A stretch of 42,620 bases of DNA from CAZCAC01 sp964496575 (lineage in GTDB: Bacteria; Planctomycetota; UBA1135; GCA-002686595), in contig CAZCAC010000073.1 in assembly GCA_964496575.1 (NCBI GenBank), forward strand, positions 1 through 42,620, given 5' to 3'. Every line of letters starts with the position of its first letter. Position 1 is the stretch's first letter. This document shows positions 1-9,450 of the stretch, piece after piece. Below the pieces are notes generated by a model, which was not told the origin of the DNA, searched no databases, and saw only the letters and a program-made list of their open reading frames with translations. The position numbers were made by a program, and so were the translations under genes.

Positions 1-35
1 TACCAGAAGAATCGGCGAAGCCGGTTCTTCTGGTA
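1..35. repeat. Perfect-length inverted repeat / stable hairpin
   Basis: Bases 1-16 pair with 20-35 around a GAA triloop closed by C-G (arms TACCAGAAGAA and TTCTTCTGGTA). That gives 16 pairs, of which one (12 with 24) is T-G. In RNA of the + strand this is a G-U wobble, but on the - strand it becomes an A-C mismatch, so the fold is better as a + strand transcript. It lies about 150 nt beyond the sdhB stop and has no T-run, so it is not a classical terminator. The window edge may cut the element. Confidence 0.6.
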
Positions 36-186
36 ATTATCTTCTTCTGGTTCTGATCTCTGTGTCCTCTGTGTCCTCTGTGGTTAAATCTCTGGTTCCG
101 GTTCTGGTTCTGGTCTCCGTGTTCTCTGTCGCTCTTCTCCGGTCTCTCCGGTCTCTGTGATCATCCCCTGGAGTCAGAACCGTAGA
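36..186. repeat. CT-rich low-complexity intergenic stretch with 9-base tandem repeats
   Basis: A non-coding, low-complexity stretch between the hairpin and the sdhB stop. At 58-85 the unit CTCTGTGTC occurs twice and is followed by CTCTGTGGTT. After this come repeats of GGTTCTGGTTCTGGT and of CTCTCCGGT. An exact 28-base reverse-complement copy of 58-85 lies at 42573-42600. No ORF with plausible codon use is seen. Confidence 0.75.
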
Positions 187-959
187 CTAGTCGTCACCGC
201 AGAACGAAGCCCTCAAGAACTCGCGATTCATGCGCGCGATGTTGCTGATGTCGATCCCCTTCGGGCACGCGGCCATGCACTCGTACTCGTTGGTACAGTT
301 GCCAAACCCCTCCCTGTCCATCGTCGCCACCATCGCCTGCACGCGCCGCGTCCGCTCCGGGCCTCCCTGCGGTAGCAGGGCCAGCTGGGACACCTTGGCG
401 CCGGTAAAGAGCATCGCCGCCGCGTTGGGGCACGACGCCACGCAGCCGCCGCAGCCGATGCAGGCCGCCGCGTCCATCGCCAGGTCGGCGTTGCGCTTGG
501 GGATGGGGACGGAGTTGGAATCCGGCGGGGCGCCGGTATTGACCGAGACGTAGCCGCCGGCGGCGATGATCCGATCCAGCGCCGTACGGTCGACCACCAG
601 GTCGCGCACGATCGGGAACCCGTCCGCGCGGAACGGCTCGATGTAGATCGACTCGCCGTCGTTGAAATGGCGCATGTGGAGCTGGCAAGTGGTGATCTCG
701 GGGATCGGTCCGTGGACCTGTCCGTTGATCACCAGGCTGCACATCCCGCAGATCCCCTCGCGGCAGTCGTGGTCGAAAGCGACCGGCTCGGTGCCCTCGG
801 CGATCAGCTCCTCGTTCATCACGTCCATCATCTCCAGGAAGGACATGTGCGTGGAGACGCCCTTCAGCTCGCGGACCATGAAGCCGCCCGAAGCCTCGGG
901 ACCTTCCTGGCGCCAGACGTGGAGGGTCAGGTCGATCGAATCGGGGTGGTCTTGCCCGC

Positions 960-963
<4 letters not shown>
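187..963 (-). CDS. sdhB: Succinate dehydrogenase/fumarate reductase iron-sulfur subunit
   Basis: A 258-aa electron-transfer subunit of respiratory complex II, carrying electrons from the SdhA flavin to the quinone site in SdhC. All cluster ligands are visible: the [2Fe-2S] set at C67, C72, C75 and C93 (DCREGICGMC then TTC), the [4Fe-4S] set at C168/171/174/178 (CIGCGGCVASCP), and the [3Fe-4S] set around C223/C229/C233 (CTNEYECMAACP). The ATG overlaps the sdhA stop as ATGA, so translation is probably coupled. This is the last gene of sdhC-sdhA-sdhB. The spacing of the clusters fits the B-type (Bacillus/Wolinella-like) enzymes. Confidence 0.96.
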
Positions 964-2878
<1,915 letters not shown>

Positions 2879-2879
<1 letters not shown>

Positions 2880-3532
2880 CAGGCGCCTCCCTCGATGAAC
2901 AGGTAGACGGGGAAAGAGACGAAGGCGATCCCGAGCAGGACTCCGAGGCCGATGCTCACCCAGGACACGAACTCGTTGTACTTCGGATGGTTCAGCCCCA
3001 GGGTCTGCAGCGCGCTCTTGAAGGCGTGCGTGAGGTGGAGGCCCAGGGCGGCCACTCCGATGGTGTAGATCCCCGCTCCGAGTGGTTGCGAGAGCCTCTC
3101 GCGCATCAACGCGGCGAAGGAGACGCCCTCTTCCTTCTGCATCCGGAAGTCGATGAGGTGGATGATCAGGAAGACGAGGACGATGAGGCCGGTGATCCAC
3201 ATCGTCCCGGAACCCGCGGTTCGGCCCCCGTGGTTCTGCCGGCGCGCGTAGCCGACGCTGCGCGCCGCGCGGTTGCCCAGTGTCACGGTGATGCCCAGCG
3301 CGATGTGCGCGATGAACAACGCGGCGAGCAGGGCCTCGGCCAGGGGCAGCAGGGGATTACCGCCGATCGTGTCCGCGTACGTGTCGAAGGCGGCCCCGTC
3401 ACTGTCGGCGTAGAAGGTCATGTTGCCCCCCGCGTGAACGAAGAGGAATCCGATCGCGCACAGCCCCGTCAGGGCCATCAGCACCTTCTTGCCGATCGAC
3501 GAGCGGAACGTCCGTATCAACCAGCTGAGCAT
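2879..3532 (-). CDS. sdhC: Succinate dehydrogenase cytochrome b558 subunit (B-type SdhC)
   Basis: A 217-aa membrane anchor with five predicted helices (about 18-36, 61-84, 110-129, 152-172 and 189-213). Histidines H33, H76, H125 and H166/H169 fall in or near helices and are the likely ligands of two b hemes. One five-helix subunit, instead of separate SdhC and SdhD, is the Bacillus/Wolinella arrangement and normally goes with menaquinone. It is the first gene of the sdhCAB operon, and its stop overlaps the sdhA ATG. No clear Shine-Dalgarno or sigma70 promoter was found in the 174 nt upstream. Confidence 0.93.
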
Positions 3533-3706
3533 CGTGTTTGCAGTGGTGGGCTAGGGGAGGGGATGACAGGAATCGCCCCGGACCCGCAGGTCGTATCCGG
3601 AGCCCTGCCCTGAAGGCTACCGGCGTGGCCTCCCGGCCAAAAGCACCACCGAAATATTCCGGACCCCCGGATCGGCGAGCCCGGGTCTGCTCGCCGTCGA
3701 TTCCGG

Positions 3707-3952
3707 TCAGTTGTTGGGGAAGCCCTTCGGCTTCTTCGGGCTGGAGCCGCCGCCGCCCGGCTCGAACGGCGGCCCCGGGAAGCCCATCCGCTCCATCGCC
3801 CGCTTCACCTCGTACAGTCCCTCGCCGAGGTGGTAGGCGAGCCAAACGAAGTAGCAGTCGATGTTCTCGACCGGATCGTCGACCTCGAACGCCGCCTTGC
3901 AGGTGGCGTCGCACGGGCGTTCGGAGTTCAGGAAGCAGTACTTGCGCGGCAT
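3707..3952 (-). CDS. Small cysteine-containing hypothetical protein
   Basis: 81 aa, function not recognised. Four cysteines (C6, C14, C18 and C33) lie in the N-terminal half, including the pattern PCDATC, which could bind a metal or form disulfides. The C-terminus is a Gly/Pro/Lys-rich tail. There is no signal peptide or membrane segment. It starts with ATG at 3952 and lies upstream of sdhC on the same strand, with a 174-nt gap. It is probably real because the opposing frames give only low-complexity Arg/Ala products and the codon use resembles the neighbours. Confidence 0.6.
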   Translation of the reverse strand: MPRKYCFLNSERPCDATCKAAFEVDDPVENIDCYFVWLAYHLGEGLYEVKRAMERMGFPGPPFEPGGGGSSPKKPKGFPNN

Positions 3953-4148
3953 CTTCGTCCTCGTGGGCGCGGGATCCTAACAAAGGGCACCGCGGAACCC
4001 CGTGGTCATCGCCGTCGCTTTGCAGCGTCGGCCGGACCGGGCGTCGTCGCCCGCGGATCGCCGAGACCCCCGACGGCGATCCTCGGGAGAGGGGTGGACC
4101 GGCCTGCGGGGTGTCCACTCGACGACCCCACCCGGTTCACTGTGCAAC

Positions 4149-4162
4149 ATAATGTACATTAT
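4149..4162. promoter_or_regulatory. AT-rich perfect palindrome, candidate operator
   Basis: The 14-base perfect palindrome ATAATGTACATTAT stands out in GC-rich sequence. Its core ATGTACAT matches the half-site known for PadR-family regulators. It lies in the 370-nt gap between the small Cys protein gene (transcribed leftward) and the lipoprotein gene (transcribed rightward), 160 nt upstream of the latter's ATG. It could control either. No PadR gene is in the window. The rest of the gap (3953-4322) shows no other gene. Confidence 0.4.
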
Positions 4163-4322
4163 CAGACCTCATGGAGGGGGGAGCAATGCGAGGCCCACCG
4201 GGCCCGAATCGCCCCGGACGGCACCGTCAGCGGGGATCCGAGCCGCCAGAATGCCGCTCGCCACAAGGTCCGTGGCGATCCTGCCGACAGGTATCGGTGA
4301 CACCCCCTGCCACGACACGCCG

Positions 4323-4970
4323 ATGACGATCCTCCGCCAGCTCTTCGCTCTCGCCTTCCTTCCGCTCCTCTTCGCCTGCGGCATCCCGACCGGAGACCCG
4401 ACCCACCAGTCGATCTCCGGCGCGCCGCGAGCGACCGGGCCGCTGGTCCAGTACCGGCACTCGTTCCAGCCCGACCTGCCGATCAGCGAGCCGCCGTTCG
4501 AGCGCGTCCACGCCAACTGGAAGCAGCGCCTCGACCAGCCCTACGTCTTCATCGAGTGCACCGGATCGTACGTCGAGACCGGGCGCCACCTGCCGCTGGT
4601 TCAGCGGGCGATGCTCGAGCAGGGTTTCGAACCGGCCGGGCCGCCGTTCACGCTCTTTTACGACGACCCCGGCCAGGTCCCGGTGGACCAGCTGCGCTCC
4701 CGGGCCTGCGTACCGGTCGACCATCCCGTCGAGCCGACGGGCGTGCTCGACTACGACGTCCTGCCCAGTACGACCGTCGTCTACGCCTTTGCGGCCGGCT
4801 CCTACCCCGAGGTCCCTCGCTGCTACCCGGGGCTCTACAGCTACATGCAGACGATGGGCTGGGTCGAGGACGGTCCGATCCGCGAGACGTACCTGATCTC
4901 GCCATCCGAGGTGAAGGAGTTCGCGCAGCTCTGCTGCGAGGTCCAGATCCCGGTCACCTACGCTCGCTGA
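4323..4970 (+). CDS. Predicted lipoprotein with GyrI-like effector-binding domain
   Basis: 215 aa. The N-terminus is a type II signal peptide with lipobox LFAC (C19), so the mature protein should be membrane-anchored. The rest (about 60-215) resembles the GyrI-like/AraC-effector-binding (SOUL-related) fold, with a repeated beta-alpha-beta layout and the stretch RETYLISPSE near the end, which is typical of that family. Members bind small hydrophobic or cationic ligands; the ligand here is unknown. The ATG at 4323 was chosen because the signal peptide begins there; the open frame extends 107 codons upstream but gives Arg/Pro-rich non-protein-like sequence. It is convergent with the next gene. 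Confidence 0.7.
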   Translation: MTILRQLFALAFLPLLFACGIPTGDPTHQSISGAPRATGPLVQYRHSFQPDLPISEPPFERVHANWKQRLDQPYVFIECTGSYVETGRHLPLVQRAMLEQGFEPAGPPFTLFYDDPGQVPVDQLRSRACVPVDHPVEPTGVLDYDVLPSTTVVYAFAAGSYPEVPRCYPGLYSYMQTMGWVEDGPIRETYLISPSEVKEFAQLCCEVQIPVTYAR

Positions 4971-5032
4971 CTCTCCTCTAGGAAGTCGCAATCAAGGGGG
5001 CGGCTCCATCCGGTCGCTCCCGGGCGAATCGA

Positions 5033-6670
5033 TCAGGACTCCATCGGCTTGAGCGCGATCGCTTCCGGCGGATAGCAGCAGCCGACGACGAACGCACCGT
5101 CGTCGTGCGTGTAGCCGCGCAGGAGGTCCCCGCCTCGTAGCAACGCGATGAGCCGATCGTCGAGCGCGATCTCGCGCTCCTCGCCCTCGCGATCACGAAG
5201 GCGCGCGCGCCCGTCGTCGCTTCTATCCACGAACTCGAAGAGCTCACCCGGGTTCTCGCGATCGACCGGCAGCAGCGCGTTGGCCACGACCACTCTCGGC
5301 AGCGACTCGTGGAGCCCGTCGAGCTGATCGAGCAGGGTCTGGTCGAGGGACTCGAGTCCTTGCGTCCTCCGGGCCCAGCGACTGAACCGGGCCAGCGCCC
5401 GCACCATTCGCTCCGCCTCCGCCCCGCTGCGCAGGCGCCGGCTCTCGGGCAGCCAGAACGCGGCGAAGGTCAGGAACTCGCGCGGGCTCAGGTTCTCGAA
5501 GACTCCCAGCTCCCCGGTGTAGCCGCCGAAGATGCGCAGCCCCTCGTGACGAGTCGCTTCGTCCGCCCCGAGCTCCTGTTCCGTCTCCCAGAGGAACTCC
5601 TCGATCATCGCCGCGACCACTCCGGGAAAGTCGGGCGCGTCGCGATCCTCGTCGTCCTCGTCGTCGTCGATCCCGAGTCGCCGCTCGAGCTCTCTGAAGG
5701 ACTCCTCGACGTCGAGCCCTCGCGCGCGATCGGCGTCGAACTCGGCGATCGCTCGCGCGATGTCCGCTTCTCCTCGTGACGGGTCGGTCGCCGGCGCGCG
5801 CTCCTTCTCGGCCAGGCGAGTCCAGGCGGCGAGGAAGAGCGCTCGGGCTCGATCGAGGTCGAGCTTCGTATCGAACGCGATCGCATCGAGCATCCCCGCC
5901 AGTGGATCGGCGACGGCGGGAGCGATGGTCTCCGGGTCGTAGGGGGTCCGCGCCAGGAGGCGGCACCAGCTCTCCACCGTCGCCGGCGCCACTCCCCCAC
6001 TCTCGAGGAAGCTCTTCAGCTCCCCCACCGGATCGCTCGCCGCCGGGGTCTCCGCGCTCGGTCCCCAGAACATCCGCTCCAGCTCCGCCTGCGAGAGGCG
6101 GATCAGGGGGTGCGGGCGCGAGCCGCGCACGCGCTCGAGGTCGTGCTGGATCGCCTCCCGCAATCTCGGGTCGCGGAAGAACCCGGCGCCGGCGGAGACG
6201 CGGTGCAGCGCGTCCCCGACCGGGAATATCCGGCCCACGATCAGGTCGCCGGGGCGGACGATCGCGGCCATCTCCGGCTCGTCCAGCGGGAACTCGCCCA
6301 GCCCGGCGACGTCGCACAGCCACGTCCCCGCGTCCTCCTCGCCGGTGGTGACCTCGAAGATCCCCGCCTGCGACTGGAGGAACGCCTCGAGGTGGTCGTG
6401 GAGCTCCTCGTCGACGCGCTCCCTCCAGCGCGCCAGCAGCATCTCCACCGGGAGCCCGTCGAGGTGCTCGCTGACCTTTTCGAACAGAAACCACTCGAGG
6501 TGCCGCCGCCGCGCGGCTTCCGCCGGGGGCCCTCCCTCGGCGAGCAGGCCGGGTTCGGCGAGGAAACCGTCGATGCTCCCCTCGAGCTCCGCGCGCAGCG
6601 CGGGGTCACCCTGGACCAGGGCGTGAAACGCCTCGAGTCCCTTCTCGAACTGTTCGGTGGAGATTCTCAT
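5033..6670 (-). CDS. Hypothetical protein, 545 aa, no recognised domain
   Basis: A soluble, acidic, mostly helical protein that I do not recognise. An aspartate/glutamate-rich linker (near IDDDEDDEDRD) divides an N-terminal part of about 330 residues from a C-terminal part. The C-terminal part ends in a small beta-rich segment containing VVGCCYPP. There is no signal peptide or transmembrane segment. The ATG at 6670 (MRISTEQF) is preferred over a GTG four codons upstream. It stands alone, transcribed away from the CvpA-like gene. The even codon use and absence of stops over 1.6 kb support a real gene. Confidence 0.75.
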   Translation of the reverse strand: MRISTEQFEKGLEAFHALVQGDPALRAELEGSIDGFLAEPGLLAEGGPPAEAARRRHLEWFLFEKVSEHLDGLPVEMLLARWRERVDEELHDHLEAFLQSQAGIFEVTTGEEDAGTWLCDVAGLGEFPLDEPEMAAIVRPGDLIVGRIFPVGDALHRVSAGAGFFRDPRLREAIQHDLERVRGSRPHPLIRLSQAELERMFWGPSAETPAASDPVGELKSFLESGGVAPATVESWCRLLARTPYDPETIAPAVADPLAGMLDAIAFDTKLDLDRARALFLAAWTRLAEKERAPATDPSRGEADIARAIAEFDADRARGLDVEESFRELERRLGIDDDEDDEDRDAPDFPGVVAAMIEEFLWETEQELGADEATRHEGLRIFGGYTGELGVFENLSPREFLTFAAFWLPESRRLRSGAEAERMVRALARFSRWARRTQGLESLDQTLLDQLDGLHESLPRVVVANALLPVDRENPGELFEFVDRSDDGRARLRDREGEEREIALDDRLIALLRGGDLLRGYTHDDGAFVVGCCYPPEAIALKPMES

Positions 6671-6855
6671 CACTCGGCACACCCGCCGTGGGGCGGCGAA
6701 GCCTCTATTCTAGCCGGGTCACCCCGGAACCCGCCCCCCAGAACCGTCCTCCCCTCCTCCTCGAACGTCCCGGGGAGCGAGGGGGTTGAAGCGCGACCAC
6801 TCCTGTGGTCCGCTCTCCTCCTCGAACCAGCACCGCCACGACACCCTCCAGAGCC

Positions 6856-7482
6856 ATGAACGACTCACTCCCCCTGCTGATCCAGGAGACCGCCGCCGAG
6901 ACCGGCTTCACCCTCGAGTGGATCGACTGGCTGGGCGCGGGAATCTGCGGCCTGTTCACCCTGCTCGGCCTGCTCCGCGGCCTGTGGTGGCAGGTCATCC
7001 GCCTCGTCGGCCTGGTCGGCGCCGCCTTCCTGGCCCGCTTCCTCTCCGGTCCGTGGGGCGACTGGCTGGCGGAGACCACCGACATGCCCTCGGAGGTCGC
7101 GACCGGCCTGGTCTGGGTCGGAGTCTTCATCGTCGGCATCGTCATCACGGCCCTGCTCGGCACCATCGGCAAGAAGAGCCTCGAGGCGATGAAGCTCGGC
7201 TTCGTCGACCGCTTCGGCGGCCTGGTCGCTGGACTGGCGACCGGCCTCGTCCTGCACTCGGCGATCCTCCTGGGGCTGGCGTATCTCTCCCCCCAGAACT
7301 GGATGCAGAAGACCCTCGAAGGGACCTACAGCAAGAGCGTCCTCGAGGTGGTCACCACCCAGTGGCCGATCCTCGCCCGGAAGCAGACGGAGTCGGGCGA
7401 CTACCTGCGCACCCTCCTCGACAGCGGCTCATCGAGCGCGACGGAGGAAGCGGAGAGCTCCGAGGAGAAGAAGGTCGACTGA
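6856..7482 (+). CDS. CvpA family membrane protein
   Basis: 208 aa. The hydrophobic helices, at about residues 20-40, 46-65, 80-105 and 125-150, follow the CvpA (colicin V production protein) pattern, including the typical glycine-rich ...VDRFGGLVAGLATGLV loop-helix. The C-terminus is an acidic Ser/Glu tail. The family is a conserved inner-membrane protein of uncertain role, linked to envelope integrity in some bacteria. The ATG at 6856 was chosen over an upstream in-frame GTG because the upstream residues are Arg/Pro/Thr-rich. It is convergent with the NifU-like gene; a weak hairpin (7483-7502) follows the stop. Confidence 0.8.
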   Translation: MNDSLPLLIQETAAETGFTLEWIDWLGAGICGLFTLLGLLRGLWWQVIRLVGLVGAAFLARFLSGPWGDWLAETTDMPSEVATGLVWVGVFIVGIVITALLGTIGKKSLEAMKLGFVDRFGGLVAGLATGLVLHSAILLGLAYLSPQNWMQKTLEGTYSKSVLEVVTTQWPILARKQTESGDYLRTLLDSGSSSATEEAESSEEKKVD

Positions 7483-7535
7483 GGGAGCGGCGCTACCGCC
7501 CCGATGGGTTTCAGCCCGGATGGGTCTGCGCGCAG

Positions 7536-7564
7536 CGCGCGGAAACCGACTGCGAGAAGATCAG
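7536..7564. repeat. Intergenic repeat, copy 1
   Basis: A 29-base element starting CGCGCGGAAACCG and ending TCAG. It matches 24 of 29 positions with 8701-8729. Both copies end on the TCA that forms the stop codon of a minus-strand gene (here the NifU-like gene, at 8726 dapB), so the element sits just after two unrelated stop codons. Confidence 0.5.
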
Positions 7565-7851
7565 ACGGACTTCAGCCCGGTGACCCAGTCGAGGTGCTGC
7601 TTGATGAACGGCTCCATCGCGTCCCGCAGGGTCATCGTCTTCATCTGACAGCCCGCGCACGCGCCCATCAGGCTCACTTCGACCACGCCCGCGTCGTCCA
7701 CGCCGATCAGTTGCACGTCCCCCCCGTCGGCCTGGAGGTTCGGGCGGATCATGTCGAGCACCTTCTGGACGGCGGCGACGCGTTCGGGATCGCCCTTCGG
7801 GGGACCGGCCGAGCCGTCCTGGGCACTGGGGTTACCTTCGAAGATGTTCAT
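7561..7851 (-). CDS. NifU-type iron-sulfur cluster scaffold/carrier domain protein
   Basis: A 96-aa single-domain protein of the NifU C-terminal (Nfu) family. Characteristic segments are IRPNLQADGGDVQLI and the cluster-binding CxxC in GACAGCQMKTMTL. Such proteins hold a [4Fe-4S] cluster between two subunits and pass it to target apoproteins. It follows the kinase-like gene by 13 nt on the same strand and is probably in one transcript with it. The first 20 residues are a Gly/Pro/Asp-rich leader outside the domain. Confidence 0.92.
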   Translation of the reverse strand: MNIFEGNPSAQDGSAGPPKGDPERVAAVQKVLDMIRPNLQADGGDVQLIGVDDAGVVEVSLMGACAGCQMKTMTLRDAMEPFIKQHLDWVTGLKSV

Positions 7852-7864
7852 GGCGCAGAGGATA

Positions 7865-8497
7865 TCACTTGGACAGCCACGGTGCAGGCATTCGCCAGCT
7901 CCAACCGTGGCGGCGCACGTCGAGCGCGCACTCGGGTAGACGGCGCTCGATCGCGGAGACGAGGCTCTCGAATCGATCCGGCGGGGACGCGTCGGACACC
8001 AGGACCCAGGCGGATTCCTCCTCGAGCAGCTGCCACTCCAGGGTCCCTTCCTCCTCGAGCGACCGGCCGGCCTGGAGCAGGAGCGAGGCGAACGCCCAGG
8101 GCAGCTCCCAGCCGTTCTTCACGTCCGGCGCGAGCAGCGGCAAGGCGCGGTCCGGGTCGGCCAGGAAACGACGCTCGCGCTTGAGCGCCTTGCCGACCGC
8201 GCGAACCGCGATCCCCAGGCCGCCGGAGACGCGGCGCTCCAGGAGCAGGTCGGCTCCCGAGGCGCAGGCGAGGATCGCCAGCAGGTACCCGGTCTGGTCG
8301 ATCGACTCGGAGGCGTGCGCGAGGTCCCCCGCGCGCTCCTCGAGCCAGTTCACCTCCCCGCCTCGCGCGCTCAGCGTGTTGAGGGTCGAGAGGAGCTGGG
8401 TCGTGTTGTTCATCCGGTGCATCAACACCGGCAGCAGGGTCGCGGCCAGCGGGTCGGTGATCGGATGGTCGAGCTCTTGGCTGTGCGGCTGAGGCAA
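7865..8497 (-). CDS. Degenerate histidine-kinase / phosphotransferase-like protein
   Basis: 210 aa from a TTG at 8497, chosen because AGGAG lies six bases upstream; the frame stays open further only through the tRNA gene, so an earlier start is impossible. The N-terminal helix contains LLPVLMHRMNNTTQLL, similar to the DHp H-box (H followed by NN) of histidine kinases. The C-terminal half has the size and rough layout of a catalytic ATPase domain but lacks the N, G1 (DxGxG) and G2 boxes. ChpT-type phosphotransferases have that architecture, so it may relay phosphate or be a pseudo-kinase. There is no sensor domain or TM segment. Confidence 0.55.
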   Translation of the reverse strand: MPQPHSQELDHPITDPLAATLLPVLMHRMNNTTQLLSTLNTLSARGGEVNWLEERAGDLAHASESIDQTGYLLAILACASGADLLLERRVSGGLGIAVRAVGKALKRERRFLADPDRALPLLAPDVKNGWELPWAFASLLLQAGRSLEEEGTLEWQLLEEESAWVLVSDASPPDRFESLVSAIERRLPECALDVRRHGWSWRMPAPWLSK

Positions 8498-8544
8498 GCG
8501 GCACTCCTGCCGCGAGGGAAGCTCGCGGGGCGTGGGAAAGGGGC

Positions 8545-8631
8545 TGGTACCAAGGAGGGGACTCGAACCCCTACTCCCTTGCGGGAAGTGGATTTTGAAT
8601 CCACCGCGTCTGCCAATTCCGCCACCCTGGC
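8545..8631 (-). tRNA. tRNA-Leu (anticodon CAA)
   Basis: An 87-nt tRNA with a long variable arm. The acceptor is GCCAGGG paired with CCUUGGU, the D-arm has the usual GGCGGAAUUGGCAGACGC form, the anticodon stem GTGGA/TCCAC encloses TTCAAAA (anticodon CAA), and the T-loop is GTTCGAGTC. CCA is encoded. A protein gene starts 47 nt after its 3' end on the same strand. Confidence 0.96.
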
Positions 8632-8640
8632 ACACCCCCA

Positions 8641-8668
8641 AGCCTAGATCGCTCCCCGGAGGATTCAA
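8641..8668 (-). promoter_or_regulatory. Sigma70-type promoter of tRNA-Leu(CAA)
   Basis: On the minus strand TTGAAT (8663-8668) and TAGGCT (8641-8646) are 16 bases apart. The predicted start is near 8634, a few bases before the mature tRNA 5' end. It would also drive the kinase-like and NifU-like genes downstream. Confidence 0.55.
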
Positions 8669-8700
8669 GGGGGTGTGCTCCCGGCGCAAACGCTGCCCGG

Positions 8701-8729
8701 CGCGCGGAAATCGGCTGCGAGCGGGTCAG
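8701..8729. repeat. Intergenic repeat, copy 2
   Basis: Near-copy of 7536-7564 (CGCGCGGAAATCG ... TCAG, 24 of 29 identical), ending on the dapB stop codon. Confidence 0.5.
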
Positions 8730-9433
8730 CGCACGCCTCGCGCCTCGAAGGCGAGCCCGATCCCCCGCCCCACCCCCTCGGCGGTGGCAGCGTAGCGCAG
8801 GGCGGCCAGGATGCCGGCGGAGAAGCTGGAGAGGTGGTAGGTCTCGTGGCGGAGGCGCAGAAGCTCGCCCTCTCCCCCGAAGATCACCTCCTGGTTGGAG
8901 AGCACGCCGGGAAGCCGGACCGAGTGGATCGGCGTGTCCCCCGGCTCCTCCTCGCCGCGAGCCCGGGAGATCCGCTCGGCGGTATCGGTCGAGGTCCCCG
9001 ACGGCGCGTCGCGCTTGGTGATCGAGTGCGACTCGACGATCTCGGCGTGGGGGAAGAAGCGCGCCGCCTCCTCGCAGGCTCGCTGGAGCAGCCACATCCC
9101 CAGGCTGAAGTTCGGCACGACGAGACCACCCAGGCCCCGGGCCCGCGCCGCCTCGTCGAGGCGCCGGTTCTCCTCGATGCTGATCCCGCTGGTGCCGATC
9201 ACCGGCCGCACGCCCGCCTCGAGCATGACCAGGCCGTGGTCGCCGCCGAGCCCCGCGACGGTCAGGTCGAGTCCGACGTGGGCCTCGCCCTCACGCAGTC
9301 CCCGCTCGAGGTCGTCGCTCGATCCGAGGCGGGCGACCAGCGAGAGATCGCGGCTCTCTTCGATCAGCGCACAGGAGTGGCTCCCGAGGCGCCCTCCGGC
9401 ACCGATCACACCGACTCGAATGGGTTCACTCAT
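8726..9433 (-). CDS. dapB: 4-hydroxy-tetrahydrodipicolinate reductase
   Basis: A 235-aa reductase of the diaminopimelate/lysine pathway that reduces HTPA to tetrahydrodipicolinate with NAD(P)H, in the cytoplasm. The N-terminal Rossmann motif is GVIGAGGRLG. The family active-site signature appears as ESHSITKRDAPSGTS (about 134-148). H136 and K140 match the catalytic His and Lys, but the second His of the usual pair is Ser. The protein is slightly short for the family (about 265). The ATG at 9433 is preferred to an upstream GTG at 9445. It lies 17 nt after the pyrophosphorylase gene. Confidence 0.9.
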   Translation of the reverse strand: MSEPIRVGVIGAGGRLGSHSCALIEESRDLSLVARLGSSDDLERGLREGEAHVGLDLTVAGLGGDHGLVMLEAGVRPVIGTSGISIEENRRLDEAARARGLGGLVVPNFSLGMWLLQRACEEAARFFPHAEIVESHSITKRDAPSGTSTDTAERISRARGEEEPGDTPIHSVRLPGVLSNQEVIFGGEGELLRLRHETYHLSSFSAGILAALRYAATAEGVGRGIGLAFEARGVR

Positions 9434-9450
9434 CAGCTCGTCCACACATC

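Noticed and set aside
8498..8689. In-frame upstream extension of the kinase-like gene.
   Set aside because: It reads through the tRNA-Leu gene and its promoter, so translation cannot start there.
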